This document shows, piece after piece, positions 17,885 to 27,294 of a DNA stretch of 64,000 nt (position 1 is its first letter; the number at the start of each line of letters is the position of its first letter). Position numbers and translations under genes: made by a program. The DNA is from JACRAV01 sp964571235 (lineage in GTDB: Bacteria > Zixibacteria > MSB-5A5 > GN15 > FEB-12): positions 62,001 through 126,000 of the forward strand of contig CAZNAI010000002.1 in NCBI GenBank assembly GCA_964571235.1, written 5' to 3'. The notes under the pieces were generated by a model, which was not told the DNA's origin, made no database searches, and saw nothing but the letters and a program-made list of their open reading frames with translations.

Positions 17885-18580
17885 CTACAGGCATTTCTGG
17901 CACAACGGCGTAAACGTGATATACAGATAGTCTATCAACGCCGTTATATCCGAAATGTCAATGTAATCGTCGCAGTCGGTATCAGCAACTTCCATTGGAG
18001 GCACCGGCGGCGTAAACGATATATAGAGATAGTCGATCATCGCCGTCAGATCGGCAATATCTACCCGATTGTCGGCATCAAGATCGCCCACGAATCTGCA
18101 CACCTTTACCCACGCTCCCTGGGTGTTCATACTCATCGGCTGATTTTGATTGTCGCGCAGTTTGTATGATGTGATCGTGATGTCTGTCTCGCCGAAACCG
18201 ACGGTGTTAAGAGGGATCGTGATGACCACTCCCGGCCCATGCACGGTATTCGTGTCGCCCAGAACCGCGAAGTCGAGTGTAAGCCTCCCACCACTATTGG
18301 TCACGTACGTGTAATTGAACAGCGGGTGGAGCGAAAACCACATGGTGCCAAGCGTCATGTGTGCCGTGTCCGGCTCGATAAATGAACCGTTGAAGTCGAT
18401 GTCCAACTCCAGCCCCTTGACTCCCTGGAGGTCGCCGTCGCAGTGAATCACCAGCACAAACGATGTGTCACGCTGGGAATAAGTCGTATCGGGAGTCATC
18501 CAGACTGTTCCTGCGGCCAAAGCCCCCGTCGACGCAAGACAAACAAATCCGGCAAGTAGTACAAGTATCTTTTTTATCAT
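17885..18580 (-). CDS. Secreted cohesin-like / dockerin protein
   Basis: I start at the ATG giving MIKKILVLLAGFVCLASTGA, since AGGAGA lies 9 bases upstream; the 231-residue product has a clear signal peptide ending near GALAAG. Residues about 25-165 form a cohesin-like beta sandwich (TSFVLVIHCDGDLQGVKGLE, LDFAVLGDTNTVHGPGVVIT). The last ~65 residues are a twin type-I dockerin: DADNRVDIADLTAMIDYLYI and DCDDYIDISDITALIDYLYI, each followed by TFTP or SFTP. The dockerin Ca-binding positions (Asp/Asn at 1, 3, 5, 12) are present. It lies 14 bases after another cohesin-dockerin gene. It probably works on the cell surface. The partner is unknown. Confidence 0.86.
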   Translation of the reverse strand: MIKKILVLLAGFVCLASTGALAAGTVWMTPDTTYSQRDTSFVLVIHCDGDLQGVKGLELDIDFNGSFIEPDTAHMTLGTMWFSLHPLFNYTYVTNSGGRLTLDFAVLGDTNTVHGPGVVITIPLNTVGFGETDITITSYKLRDNQNQPMSMNTQGAWVKVCRFVGDLDADNRVDIADLTAMIDYLYISFTPPVPPMEVADTDCDDYIDISDITALIDYLYITFTPLCQKCL

Positions 18581-18594
18581 ACAGCGCTCTCCTG

Positions 18595-19332
18595 TCACGG
18601 ACACATAGAACAAATGGGTGTAAATGAGATGTATAAGTAATCAATCAGCCTGGTCACATCACTAATGTCGACCAGTTGATCGCAGTCCACGTCGCCGAGT
18701 AGCAGACTTGGCTCGGGCGAGGGGCCACTAAGGTATAGAAATGCGATCATGAAGGTAAGATCGGCGATATCAAGATTGCCCGTGTGATCGAAATCACCGA
18801 AAAACGGATGTGGATTCGGACAAACAAAGACAATAGCGTTACCGACTTCGTCCAGCACCGGTGTCGAGTTGGCATCCAGCACAATCTGCGACTGAAAATA
18901 TGAAAAGGTCGCTCCGGACTTTTTGGCGGTCAGCCACAACTTCGCAAGCGGTGCATATCCGTCGATATGATAAACCGCTCCGTAGTAGGCCGCTCCCAGG
19001 TCGATATACCACACCGGCTGGTGGGTTATTGAGTCAACGGTAATCGTGTCTTTCCAGAAAAAGAAATTTGGTCCGGCGTTGTTCCACTCCGGCGATGGCG
19101 CGATCGAGTCAATCCCCAGGACGGTGGTATCGAAGCTGATGTGCACATTGAAAAAGCGGGCATTTCGCACCGCCGAGTCCAGCGCCAGAGTCAGCGCAAA
19201 CGACGACCCCACCGGCGAGACAATTTTCTCCTCCGGCACGAGGACGATCCGGTTAGGGCCGCTCGTTACCGAGCTGGCCAGACAGATCGCCAAGAGCAAA
19301 ACCGACATCGCAATTCGAAGCATACATTTCAT
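18595..19332 (-). CDS. Secreted cohesin-like / dockerin protein
   Basis: About 245 residues if translated from the ATG giving MKCMLRIAMSVLLLAICLAS; no clear Shine-Dalgarno motif is seen, and an ATG three codons later is an alternative. After the signal peptide comes a cohesin-like domain (GSSFALTLALDSAVRNARFF, ISFDTTVLGIDSIAPSPEWN, and LAKLWLTAKKSG). A twin dockerin follows: FDHTGNLDIADLTFMIAFLY and DCDQLVDISDVTRLIDYLYI. The C-terminus is SFTPICSMCP, close to the neighbour's ending. It shares an operon with the huge beta-helix protein upstream and a paralogue downstream. Confidence 0.85.
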   Translation of the reverse strand: MKCMLRIAMSVLLLAICLASSVTSGPNRIVLVPEEKIVSPVGSSFALTLALDSAVRNARFFNVHISFDTTVLGIDSIAPSPEWNNAGPNFFFWKDTITVDSITHQPVWYIDLGAAYYGAVYHIDGYAPLAKLWLTAKKSGATFSYFQSQIVLDANSTPVLDEVGNAIVFVCPNPHPFFGDFDHTGNLDIADLTFMIAFLYLSGPSPEPSLLLGDVDCDQLVDISDVTRLIDYLYISFTPICSMCP

Positions 19333-19391
19333 AATCAGTGTAAGGGAGGGCGGCAACCCACAGCGGGCCGCCGCACTCCCTCCCCTCATGC

Positions 19392-22300
19392 CTATTTCAA
19401 CAATGTCATTTTACGCGTGGCCGTGAATCCATCGGTGGTTAACCGATAGAGATACACGCCGCTGGCAACCGGACGACCGGCCTTATCATGGCTGTTCCAC
19501 TCGACTGTGTACGATCCGGCCGGACGACTTTCGTCGACCAGTGTCGTCACCTGCTGGCCCAGCACATTAAAGACATCAATCTTCACATGCCCGCCGGTCG
19601 GCAAGGCAAACGAGATCGTCGTCGTCGGATTGAACGGATTGGGATAATTCTGCGACAACGAGAATTCGCTCGGTATCAACCCCGACGCGCTCACCAGGGC
19701 GGTAGTGATTGTCCGGTTCTCAATGTCGCGGACATCGCCCACACTCAACTCCGGCCCTTGGCCGCCGGTCGTGGAAATCCTGAGCGTGGCCAGTTCGCCA
19801 GATCCACCGATGGTAGTCTCGTGACCGAGCACCGCCAGATCAATGACTATCCTGCTTTCTTCCTTGCCGATCCAAGTAAAGAACGCCGCCTCATTGGCTT
19901 TCACCGATTCGGCGAGAGCGATCGAGTGGACTTCTGCTCCTGCCGGTAGCGTGACCACCGCATGGAGTCCCTTCACCGTTCCCGGATTATTATTAAGGCG
20001 AAGGCGCCATGTGCCGGTTTGATCAGGTTCAAGTGACAACCCAAAAGCGCCTTCGATTGGCGTCTGGGCGAAGAGCGGCACAATCTTTCCGGATGGAGTC
20101 ACGGCATCGAAATTGATCGCGAAGATGATTGCATCCTCGAAATTGATCGAGTCATCGGGCAGAGGAATGCCCTTAGGCGAAGAGTTGTGTGTCGGGCCGA
20201 AGTCGGCATCGGGACGGAATCCCGCATCGCTCCACTTTTTGCCGTAGGCAAGCGAGAAGAAATTGAGATCGGGGAAATAGACCAGGCCATCGTACGTGCC
20301 CGGTGTTATGAAATTGTCCGCAATGTCGCCAAGCCAATACGATGTCGATCTCCCCTGTGCCGACACCGCCGCAATAGAGTAGTTTCCGGCGGCATCGTAG
20401 GCGAAAGCACCATAATAGTAAATATCGCGTGTGGCATTGGACAGGCCGCTTAAGTCGTTATGAGCCGCAGGCGTTGACGCGCTCGCGCCGCTGTCAAACA
20501 CCGTGGTGCCGACCGTGTAGGTCGCCGGATACACCGGCGCCGCTGTCGGTGTCGGCTGGCTTCCGTATTCCGGATAGTCGGTCCACGGAACTCGCTGGAA
20601 CCGTACACCAACGACATCGGAGCTACTCGAATTCGTCCACGTCAGGTGGACTTTGTTATGTCCCGGTTTGGCAACGAGACTCGTCGGCGGAACCGGTGGA
20701 GTCACATCCTTGGTGAAACACCAATTGTACGAACAGGTATCGGTATTGGTGTGACCGGATATATCGACCACTTTGAAACGAATGCAGTGATTTGCTTCTG
20801 AGAGCGATCCAAACCCCGGCACAGTCCACGCGGGATTATTGTAACTGGTTCCTGAAAGCCCAGTCGCCAACACCTGCCAACCGGCGCCCGTACACGCGTC
20901 GATCTGATAATAGACGGCCGCGACACTCAGGTTGTCGGTGGCTGTCAGATTGAGTACCGGCGCTGTGTTGTAATACCCACCCGACGCGGGCGAGTTCACT
21001 ACGATTGTCGGCGTTGCGCAGTCGGCTAGGAGTACTGTTGGCTCTGCCGGCGGCACTGTCAGCGTCGCATTTGAAGAATCGCGTAGCAGATGATCGATCT
21101 CCGTAATATACGATGGATACGCCGGACCTGTCACCGCCGAGAATGGAATACTGAAGAGTGAGGCCGGCCCGTCTTGCGAGCCCGACAGAACGATCATCTC
21201 AACCTGCATTGTGTCCATTTGACCGGGTCCATGATTTGTTGGAGGGGTCGTCGGAAGCAATGAGTAGTTGGGATTGAGAACCACCGGCATTCCGGGGGTC
21301 AACTCAGCCGGGAATTCCAGTTTCACCCGGATGTAATCCAGCGCCTGCACAATTTCCCCGATCGAATAGACCAGAGAGAAGTTGCCGGTACAATTGTATA
21401 GAATCGTGTCGCCGGTCATGTTCAGCCCGCAGTTGGAATTCGGATTGTTGTCCGCATTTCCGCCTCCGCCGCCGACGGCATAAGCTCCGCTACCGGAGTA
21501 ATCGTGCCAGCAATTCTGGTTATAGTAATTCCCGACCACGTTATCCAAGGCATTGGTCGTGTTCGCAAAGGTGTTCCGTTCGACACTCGCGCTTGCCTCG
21601 AAAACGTCCAGACCATATTCATTTCCGGTAATGCTATTGTCATTGACGGTCGAAGTTATGCTGGCCGAGGCGCCGTCTTCATACAGAATCATTCCCTCCA
21701 GGTAGTGGCTCACGTTATTGTCGGTGATAGAAATATTTACACTCGATGTGCCATACGCATATTCGTAGACGCCAAACGAAGTGTCCGCGCCCGCGCCATC
21801 CAGTGTATTACCTGTTACGTAAATCGAGTGAGTCTGTGGCGCCGCTGAGCCGTCGACATGACGCTTGGCCGCCATCTCAAGGTCCATTCCAGTGGGCTTG
21901 AACTTTGCCATTGCTCCCGCCGTCGAGTGCACACCTAAGAATCCGTAGAGTTCGTGGTGCCCGGTACCCGCAAACGACTGGGTCACGGTGTTATTCGTAA
22001 ACGAACCCGGCGCATCAGACCAATATGCCGCGGTCTGCGCATTCGTGATCAGGTTGTGATCGGCATTGACAGTACCCGGACCCCAGGCCAGCAGTCCGGA
22101 AGCGGTCCACGAGGCGCCGGTGTACGACACGCCGCTGACCGTGTTGTAGGAGATCGCACCGGAGGCATCCGGTCCGATCTGAATTCCGTTCTGGGCCGTT
22201 ACCGTTGTCGGTCCGGCTCCCGTCACTGTGCAGTGGCCCACGGTCACGGAAAGGTCCACGCCAGACAACGCGATGCCAGTCTTTTGGAAACCTGTTACCA

Positions 22301-25220
22301 CCGACCCGTTGACTGCCAATATTCGGTCGATGCCGTTGTCGGCAAATGCATATATGCCAACACCGTGCTGGCCACCGGAGAACGGCGTGTCCTTGATGTT
22401 TAAGACCACGCACGTATCAACTGCGCCACCCGAATTGCGGTATCCGATGCCGACAAACCGATAATTGCTGTTTCCTTTGCCCAGGCCGTCGACTGTCAGG
22501 TGACTTATTTTCGTTGAGGCGCAATCCTCAACCGACAGAATCGCATAGTTCTTGTTCGAACCGGTCATGAAGTAGTGTGTCATCGGAGATGTCGGAGCGG
22601 TGACAAATGTCGATCCAACTCCCGCGCCGATGAGTTTCAAATCGGCAAATCCGCTCATGACCACTTGTCCGGCATATGTGCCGGCGGCAACATACACGGT
22701 GCTACCGACGACGAGGTTTACTCCCTCCTGAATTGTGCCGTTAGTCGACACGCCGACAAAATGCAGATCAGGTTGCCACCCGATCATTCCAAGATCGTAG
22801 TCCGACCCGCTGGAGGCGACCCACGGCGAGTACTTGATGCCGTCGTCGACTGAGTTTCCTGCTCCTGCCGGATTAGTGGTGGCATTGATCGGCCCACTGA
22901 CCGCACCCCACCAGTTGGATGACATGTCCAGGGCAAATGTCCCCATGCCGTAGGTTCCGGTCGCTTTCAGCGCTCCGGTGTTGCTGTTACCACTCACACT
23001 GTTATTTTGGGCGTTGACCGTGCACGTGTACCCGGCATCTGCCTCAAAATAGGCGCCATCAACGTTGTTGAAAATCTGGTTGCCGGAGAGTGTAACTGTG
23101 CAGTTCCCCGGAGTGTATCCCCAAATTTGAGTGGTAATGTACAGACCGGTACTATTCGCCTTGGCCATTCCGTTAATGACATTGTTGGTGAATTGCGGCG
23201 TGACGGCGACATACGCGCCCGCACAAGAGAATCCAACATCACAATTCGTAATAGTGTTTTCAGTCACAACCGGCGCCAGATACGGAGCGAATACGAATAT
23301 GCCGTAACCGTACAGCACGCTATTGCTGACTGAATTTCCCTTGATCAGGTCGGCAACACTCCCGGCATAATTGCCGGCGTTGTCGGTATGAACTCCGCTC
23401 CCCGAATTGCTCACAGTGTTATTCAGGAATTGGCACCCCTTCGACCAGTTGGAAGCGATAGCGTCATTGCAGTCGGACAAGGTGTTGAACTCGAATGTAC
23501 CCGCTCCCCCAAAGTTAAACATGCCGATCGACGCATACTCGCCGTTGACATTCTGCACGGTATTGTGGTGAAACCAGAATGTTCCTCCCGACGAGGCGTA
23601 CATACCGCGCAAGTAGATATTCTTAACTGTCGTGTGATGAACGGTCAGGTTTTGATACACCCCGGCGGCGTGATTGGTAATGATACCGTTACGGGCGTCG
23701 ACATCGATCCCGTTACTGGTCACTCCGCTGGTGAGCGATGGATTATCACCATCGAGTGTGAATCCGGAAATAGTCACATTGCTCGCTTGAACGAGCATGA
23801 GATGACTGGATCCTGGAGCGAGTGAGCTCGCGCCACCCGGATTCGGCGCTGACAGCGCCGGTATCACTATGCATCCGGCCGCGCCTGAACCGGTAAGTTT
23901 CACTTCTTTGTCGATGACGACATTTTCGGTGTATGTTCCATCGCCCACGAGAATTTCATCACCGGTAACCGCATGAGCAATTTCATCCTGAATGGTTGAA
24001 CCGATGCGACGGCTGTGGTTAAACGTGTACGAACCGCTCGTGTACGAGTATTCTCGTACGCTGTTGGCCCAAAGCCCGCCGTTGACGACCACCACCTTGC
24101 GGTCGAACGTATTTGAATTGTAATATGTCTGCCAGTCGAACTGACTATTGTCGTAATCTCCCCGCGCCCGGATATACTGCGGCGAGCCGTCTGCAAATGA
24201 ATTGCCCGTGATAATCGCTCCGCCCACTGAATAGACGAACCACGGGACTCCGGTGCCGGATCCGTTGAAACTGATGGCATTCCAATCGCCGCCATCCAGA
24301 TCGAATGTATTATTAAGAATCTTGCGACCTGAAACTGGTCCTGAATACCCGGCTCCCGAGGCAATATCTACACTGGTACCAAGGGTAAATTCGTTGCCGT
24401 CGATATTGTACGACTTGATCCAGGAGGTATTGGTGCCGGTGTCATAGCGCCAATCGTTCAGATAAAGTGACATACCGTCGGTCAGCCGACAATACTTCAT
24501 GGTGAATCCATCACCAATCAATTCAACTGTCTTGTTGAGGCCAAGCGCTGGGTTTTGATAAAGATTCAGCCCCGTCATGGTGACGTTATCGCCCTCAACG
24601 AACACACCCGATGGTCCAAACCCGTTCGTTGCGTTGGTTTGAACATTGGCCACCACCGCCCCAAAAGAAGTAATCGGCGCGCCGCCCGCAGAAATGCCTT
24701 GGACTGTTATTCCGCTTTTATAGGTGGCAATAAATAGCCCGAACTGGTACGGACCACTGACGCCAAGGACCATTCGGCCTACCGCGGTTTCATTGTAATT
24801 TCCGGGATAGACATTTACCGTTCCGCCGGCCAGTACGTTGTCGATGCCATCTTGAATTGTCGCAAAGGCATCGGTACCGAAGATGTGCCCGCCGACCGGG
24901 GTTCCGTTCGGCGTGCCAACCCAATCATCATCGACCCAAACCGTGATCGCTGACGCTAGAGCCGATAGATCAGACTGCCGCTCTGCCCATCGCCCGATTT
25001 GGCCGGCGAGTTGTTCCGGCACGAGCGACATCGCTCCAGCCATTCGCGATTCGAGTGCCTGCAAATTAGGTGTGACAACCGCCGAGGGGTTGTCCTGGCG
25101 ATACAACAGAGTCTTGTCTTGCTTGTCGACGTCGGCCCATCGTGGGCCCGGCACGGCAAACGCACTTGCGACGGCGGCCAGTAGCAACACCGTCATCATG
25201 CTCATGACATGTTTTCTCAC
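19392..25220 (-). CDS. 1942-residue surface protein: beta-helix, Ig/FN3, dockerin-like, cohesin-like, T9SS tail
   Basis: The start is a GTG, with GGAG 8 bases upstream; the signal peptide is about residues 1-22. Residues ~90-1250 form right-handed parallel beta-helix repeats (pectate-lyase-like, rich in NNT, ITG and TIQDGIDN motifs), opening with VWVDDDWVGTPNGT. A vertebrate-type Ig-like or bacterial Ig segment and an FN3 domain (PPTSLVAKPGHNKVHLTWTN) follow. Next is a divergent dockerin-like block (FRPDADFGPT, then DDSINFEDAIIFAINF) and a cohesin-like sandwich (GTWRLRLNNNPGTVKGLHAV). The last ~90 residues are a classic T9SS type A sorting tail: QNYPNPFNPTTTISF, then YLYRLTTDGFTATRKMTLLK. The protein is expected to be exported and anchored. 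Such beta-helices often bind or cleave polysaccharide; no catalytic set is evident. Confidence 0.92.
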   Translation of the reverse strand: MRKHVMSMMTVLLLAAVASAFAVPGPRWADVDKQDKTLLYRQDNPSAVVTPNLQALESRMAGAMSLVPEQLAGQIGRWAERQSDLSALASAITVWVDDDWVGTPNGTPVGGHIFGTDAFATIQDGIDNVLAGGTVNVYPGNYNETAVGRMVLGVSGPYQFGLFIATYKSGITVQGISAGGAPITSFGAVVANVQTNATNGFGPSGVFVEGDNVTMTGLNLYQNPALGLNKTVELIGDGFTMKYCRLTDGMSLYLNDWRYDTGTNTSWIKSYNIDGNEFTLGTSVDIASGAGYSGPVSGRKILNNTFDLDGGDWNAISFNGSGTGVPWFVYSVGGAIITGNSFADGSPQYIRARGDYDNSQFDWQTYYNSNTFDRKVVVVNGGLWANSVREYSYTSGSYTFNHSRRIGSTIQDEIAHAVTGDEILVGDGTYTENVVIDKEVKLTGSGAAGCIVIPALSAPNPGGASSLAPGSSHLMLVQASNVTISGFTLDGDNPSLTSGVTSNGIDVDARNGIITNHAAGVYQNLTVHHTTVKNIYLRGMYASSGGTFWFHHNTVQNVNGEYASIGMFNFGGAGTFEFNTLSDCNDAIASNWSKGCQFLNNTVSNSGSGVHTDNAGNYAGSVADLIKGNSVSNSVLYGYGIFVFAPYLAPVVTENTITNCDVGFSCAGAYVAVTPQFTNNVINGMAKANSTGLYITTQIWGYTPGNCTVTLSGNQIFNNVDGAYFEADAGYTCTVNAQNNSVSGNSNTGALKATGTYGMGTFALDMSSNWWGAVSGPINATTNPAGAGNSVDDGIKYSPWVASSGSDYDLGMIGWQPDLHFVGVSTNGTIQEGVNLVVGSTVYVAAGTYAGQVVMSGFADLKLIGAGVGSTFVTAPTSPMTHYFMTGSNKNYAILSVEDCASTKISHLTVDGLGKGNSNYRFVGIGYRNSGGAVDTCVVLNIKDTPFSGGQHGVGIYAFADNGIDRILAVNGSVVTGFQKTGIALSGVDLSVTVGHCTVTGAGPTTVTAQNGIQIGPDASGAISYNTVSGVSYTGASWTASGLLAWGPGTVNADHNLITNAQTAAYWSDAPGSFTNNTVTQSFAGTGHHELYGFLGVHSTAGAMAKFKPTGMDLEMAAKRHVDGSAAPQTHSIYVTGNTLDGAGADTSFGVYEYAYGTSSVNISITDNNVSHYLEGMILYEDGASASITSTVNDNSITGNEYGLDVFEASASVERNTFANTTNALDNVVGNYYNQNCWHDYSGSGAYAVGGGGGNADNNPNSNCGLNMTGDTILYNCTGNFSLVYSIGEIVQALDYIRVKLEFPAELTPGMPVVLNPNYSLLPTTPPTNHGPGQMDTMQVEMIVLSGSQDGPASLFSIPFSAVTGPAYPSYITEIDHLLRDSSNATLTVPPAEPTVLLADCATPTIVVNSPASGGYYNTAPVLNLTATDNLSVAAVYYQIDACTGAGWQVLATGLSGTSYNNPAWTVPGFGSLSEANHCIRFKVVDISGHTNTDTCSYNWCFTKDVTPPVPPTSLVAKPGHNKVHLTWTNSSSSDVVGVRFQRVPWTDYPEYGSQPTPTAAPVYPATYTVGTTVFDSGASASTPAAHNDLSGLSNATRDIYYYGAFAYDAAGNYSIAAVSAQGRSTSYWLGDIADNFITPGTYDGLVYFPDLNFFSLAYGKKWSDAGFRPDADFGPTHNSSPKGIPLPDDSINFEDAIIFAINFDAVTPSGKIVPLFAQTPIEGAFGLSLEPDQTGTWRLRLNNNPGTVKGLHAVVTLPAGAEVHSIALAESVKANEAAFFTWIGKEESRIVIDLAVLGHETTIGGSGELATLRISTTGGQGPELSVGDVRDIENRTITTALVSASGLIPSEFSLSQNYPNPFNPTTTISFALPTGGHVKIDVFNVLGQQVTTLVDESRPAGSYTVEWNSHDKAGRPVASGVYLYRLTTDGFTATRKMTLLK

Positions 25221-25875
25221 GACCTACTCCCCGAGTTCTGCCGCCGGGCGCAAGGTCACCACGACAAATGCGCGACCGCGGCGTATGTGTATTTTAGAAT
25301 GTGCTCGTTATGCGCCCGCGACGAAGATGAATCGGTGAAGAAAATACCAGCGTAGGCGTAGATTGCGCGGAACTAACTGGATTGAATCGAAGGCAGATCT
25401 TGGATATTGCCGGTGTGATGCAATTCCAAAGGCGCGGTGATGTAGGTAATTACAAAAATGAATCTGCGGATTGACACCCACTCGTCCCGAAGGTATCAGT
25501 TTGTGCTCTGCTCACCTCCCCGGTCCAGCCGCCAACTGTTCTTTCCTGCCCGGGCGGGTTATGCAAAGGCCGGCAACTGGTCGCAAAGCCTGCGTCCTTG
25601 CCCGAGTGGTCTTAACGTATATCGAACAATCTAACTGCGGTGTGCTCACGAGGGTGGACATACTCGTCTACCCGCTACTAAGAAAGAAACATCTGTCTCT
25701 CTTGTCAAGGCGAAAATGCACAATTTTGACTATTTATGAGTTGTTTGGATGAGTAGAATAGGAACTTCCAACCGGACCTTACCTGAGTCCCGACTAACCG
25801 AGAAACTCGAAGGCACAACATAGCTTTATCGCCAGATGTTCGTAATCACCGACCTTCCTGCATAGCAATCTCGAC
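25221..25875. other. 655-base gene-free region
   Basis: No credible gene. Short open frames here lack ribosome sites, codon bias and any family resemblance. The left end is the minus-strand leader of the beta-helix gene, including its GGAG. The middle holds a riboswitch-like motif on the plus strand (listed separately). The right end holds the terminator of the flavoprotein gene. Confidence 0.7.
25552..25605 (+). ncRNA. Possible GEMM-I-like (cyclic-di-GMP type) aptamer core
   Basis: The plus strand contains GCAAA (25564-25568), a short stem capped by a GNRA-type GCAA loop (about 25569-25583, with one bulged T), and then CGCAAAGCC (25583-25591). The GEMM-I consensus has GCAAA, a GNRA-capped hairpin, then GACGCAAAGCC in this order. 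CGGGC at 25552 can pair with GCCCG at 25601 to close it. Against it: the A of GAC is T here, and no plus-strand gene lies downstream. A covariance-model scan would decide. Confidence 0.25.
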
Positions 25876-25904
25876 AGAAAAGGCCACCCGTTTTGCGGAT
25901 GGCC
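25876..25904 (-). terminator. Rho-independent terminator of the haem-conduit operon
   Basis: On the minus strand GGCCATCCGC-AAAA-CGGGTGGCC, a stem with G-U pairs, is followed by TTTTCTGT. It lies 26 bases after the stop of the flavoprotein gene, the last gene of the operon. Confidence 0.8.
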
Positions 25905-25929
25905 CGTTATGATTGGAATGACAGTGTGG

Positions 25930-27258
25930 TCACGCTGTGCGTGGCGCGGTTGAAATCGGTTTTTGGTCGCCGCCGAACTGGATACCCATAGAGCGTAGCA
26001 ACTCAAATGGCGGGACGCCGCCGATGAGCACGATTACGTGGTCATTTGGGATCTCGGTCGTGCCGGACTTTGTTTTGAGTACGACTGATGACTGTCGGAT
26101 TTCGGCGACTTCGGAATCGAAGATGGGAGTGACTTTTTTTGTCGAAATCATCTTCTCGATCGCGACTTCGTTTTTCTTTTTCACTCGGAAGAACGCGGAC
26201 TTGCGGTAGGATACGGTGACCGTGTTCCCGGATTGACGGGCCAGGCCGACCGCAGCTTCGACCGCGCTGTCTCCCCCACCCACTACAAGGAGATGTTTTC
26301 CGGAGTATGATTTGGCGTCGATGAGTTGGTATATCACTTTGGGGAGTTCCTCGCCGGGGACATCAAGTTTTCGCGGTGCGCCTCGACGGCCCATCGCCAG
26401 CACAACATAGCGGGAGAAGTAACTTCGGGAGGGAGTGGTGACTTCAAAGAGCCCGTCGGACTTTCGTACCTCTGACACTACTTGGCTCGTGCAAATGTTT
26501 ACGTTAAATTGGGCGACGATGTTCTGCCAGGTCTCCATCAGTTGCTCTTTGGAGTACTCTTCCTCTTTGAGCCAACCGTAGAGCGGGATTTCCACCGGTT
26601 GGGTCATCACCAGTTTCTGGCGTGGATAGTGAAGAACGGTACCGCCGACCTCTTTTTCGTCAATGACCAAGTATTTGAGATTGTGCTGGACAGCGGCGAG
26701 GGCGGCACTTAGGCCTGCCGGGCCAGCACCGACAATGATAAGGTCGAGAGTGTCCCCTCGTTTATTACCGTTGATGCGACGGGCGATTTCGTCGACCACC
26801 ATTTTTCCCTGAGCAATCGCATTCTTGATTAACGAAAGTCCACCCAGCTCACCCGCGATAAAGAGACCATCGACCGACGACTCATTCACCGGCGAAAGAA
26901 CGGGGATATCGGGGCGGCTGGTAATATCGCCCAGACCAACTTTGAGCGCCCCGACGGGGCAGACTTTTTCGCAGTAACCGTGACCAACACAGCGTTGACC
27001 GTTGATGACTTCGGCCATTCCCCAGACGACACCGAGCACGTCACCCTCGGGACAGGCGTCGACACATGCACCGCAACCGATACATTTTGAGCGGTCGATC
27101 ATCGGGTATTGGGCGCGAGGGCGATCGATACCGAGGTCTTTGGCTTCGCGGTGACGATCGGCGGTCAGCTTTTCCTGGCGTTTGAAAGAAATGATATACG
27201 GAATGAATATCGCCGCGATCAGCACGGCGGCGCCAATCCATATGAAATAGTTTTGCAT
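25930..27258 (-). CDS. Membrane-anchored ferredoxin / FAD-NAD(P) oxidoreductase, apparently circularly permuted
   Basis: A 442-residue electron-transfer protein. An N-terminal helix (about 6-24) anchors it. A two-cluster ferredoxin domain follows: the first 4Fe-4S set is Cys59, 62, 65, 69; the second is Cys90, 96, 100 with His93 in place of the usual second Cys. After it comes DGLFIAGELGG (130-140), a motif that normally ends thioredoxin-reductase-like folds, then the FAD site GAGPAG (177-182) and a second Rossmann site VVGGGDSAVEAA. The C-terminus stops at VLIGGVPPFELLRSMGIQFG, just where that motif would usually follow, so the fold looks permuted. It likely passes electrons between NAD(P)H and a ferredoxin or cytochrome. 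It lies 36 bases after the beta-barrel gene and closes the operon. Confidence 0.9.
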   Translation of the reverse strand: MQNYFIWIGAAVLIAAIFIPYIISFKRQEKLTADRHREAKDLGIDRPRAQYPMIDRSKCIGCGACVDACPEGDVLGVVWGMAEVINGQRCVGHGYCEKVCPVGALKVGLGDITSRPDIPVLSPVNESSVDGLFIAGELGGLSLIKNAIAQGKMVVDEIARRINGNKRGDTLDLIIVGAGPAGLSAALAAVQHNLKYLVIDEKEVGGTVLHYPRQKLVMTQPVEIPLYGWLKEEEYSKEQLMETWQNIVAQFNVNICTSQVVSEVRKSDGLFEVTTPSRSYFSRYVVLAMGRRGAPRKLDVPGEELPKVIYQLIDAKSYSGKHLLVVGGGDSAVEAAVGLARQSGNTVTVSYRKSAFFRVKKKNEVAIEKMISTKKVTPIFDSEVAEIRQSSVVLKTKSGTTEIPNDHVIVLIGGVPPFELLRSMGIQFGGDQKPISTAPRTA

Positions 27259-27294
27259 ATCGGTTATACGCGCTCGGCGAGTTGATACTACAAC

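Noticed and set aside
17753..18169. Open frame of 138 codons over the tRNA and dockerin gene
   Set aside because: It overlaps a clear tRNA-Leu and is antisense to the dockerin gene; arginine-rich, no family features.
19392..25220. Several antisense open frames of 80-150 codons inside the beta-helix gene
   Set aside because: Long shadows of a GC-rich gene with repeats; none has start context or family features.
25471..25752. 93-codon plus-strand open frame in the gap before the flavoprotein gene
   Set aside because: No ribosome site, low-quality composition and it crosses the riboswitch-like motif.
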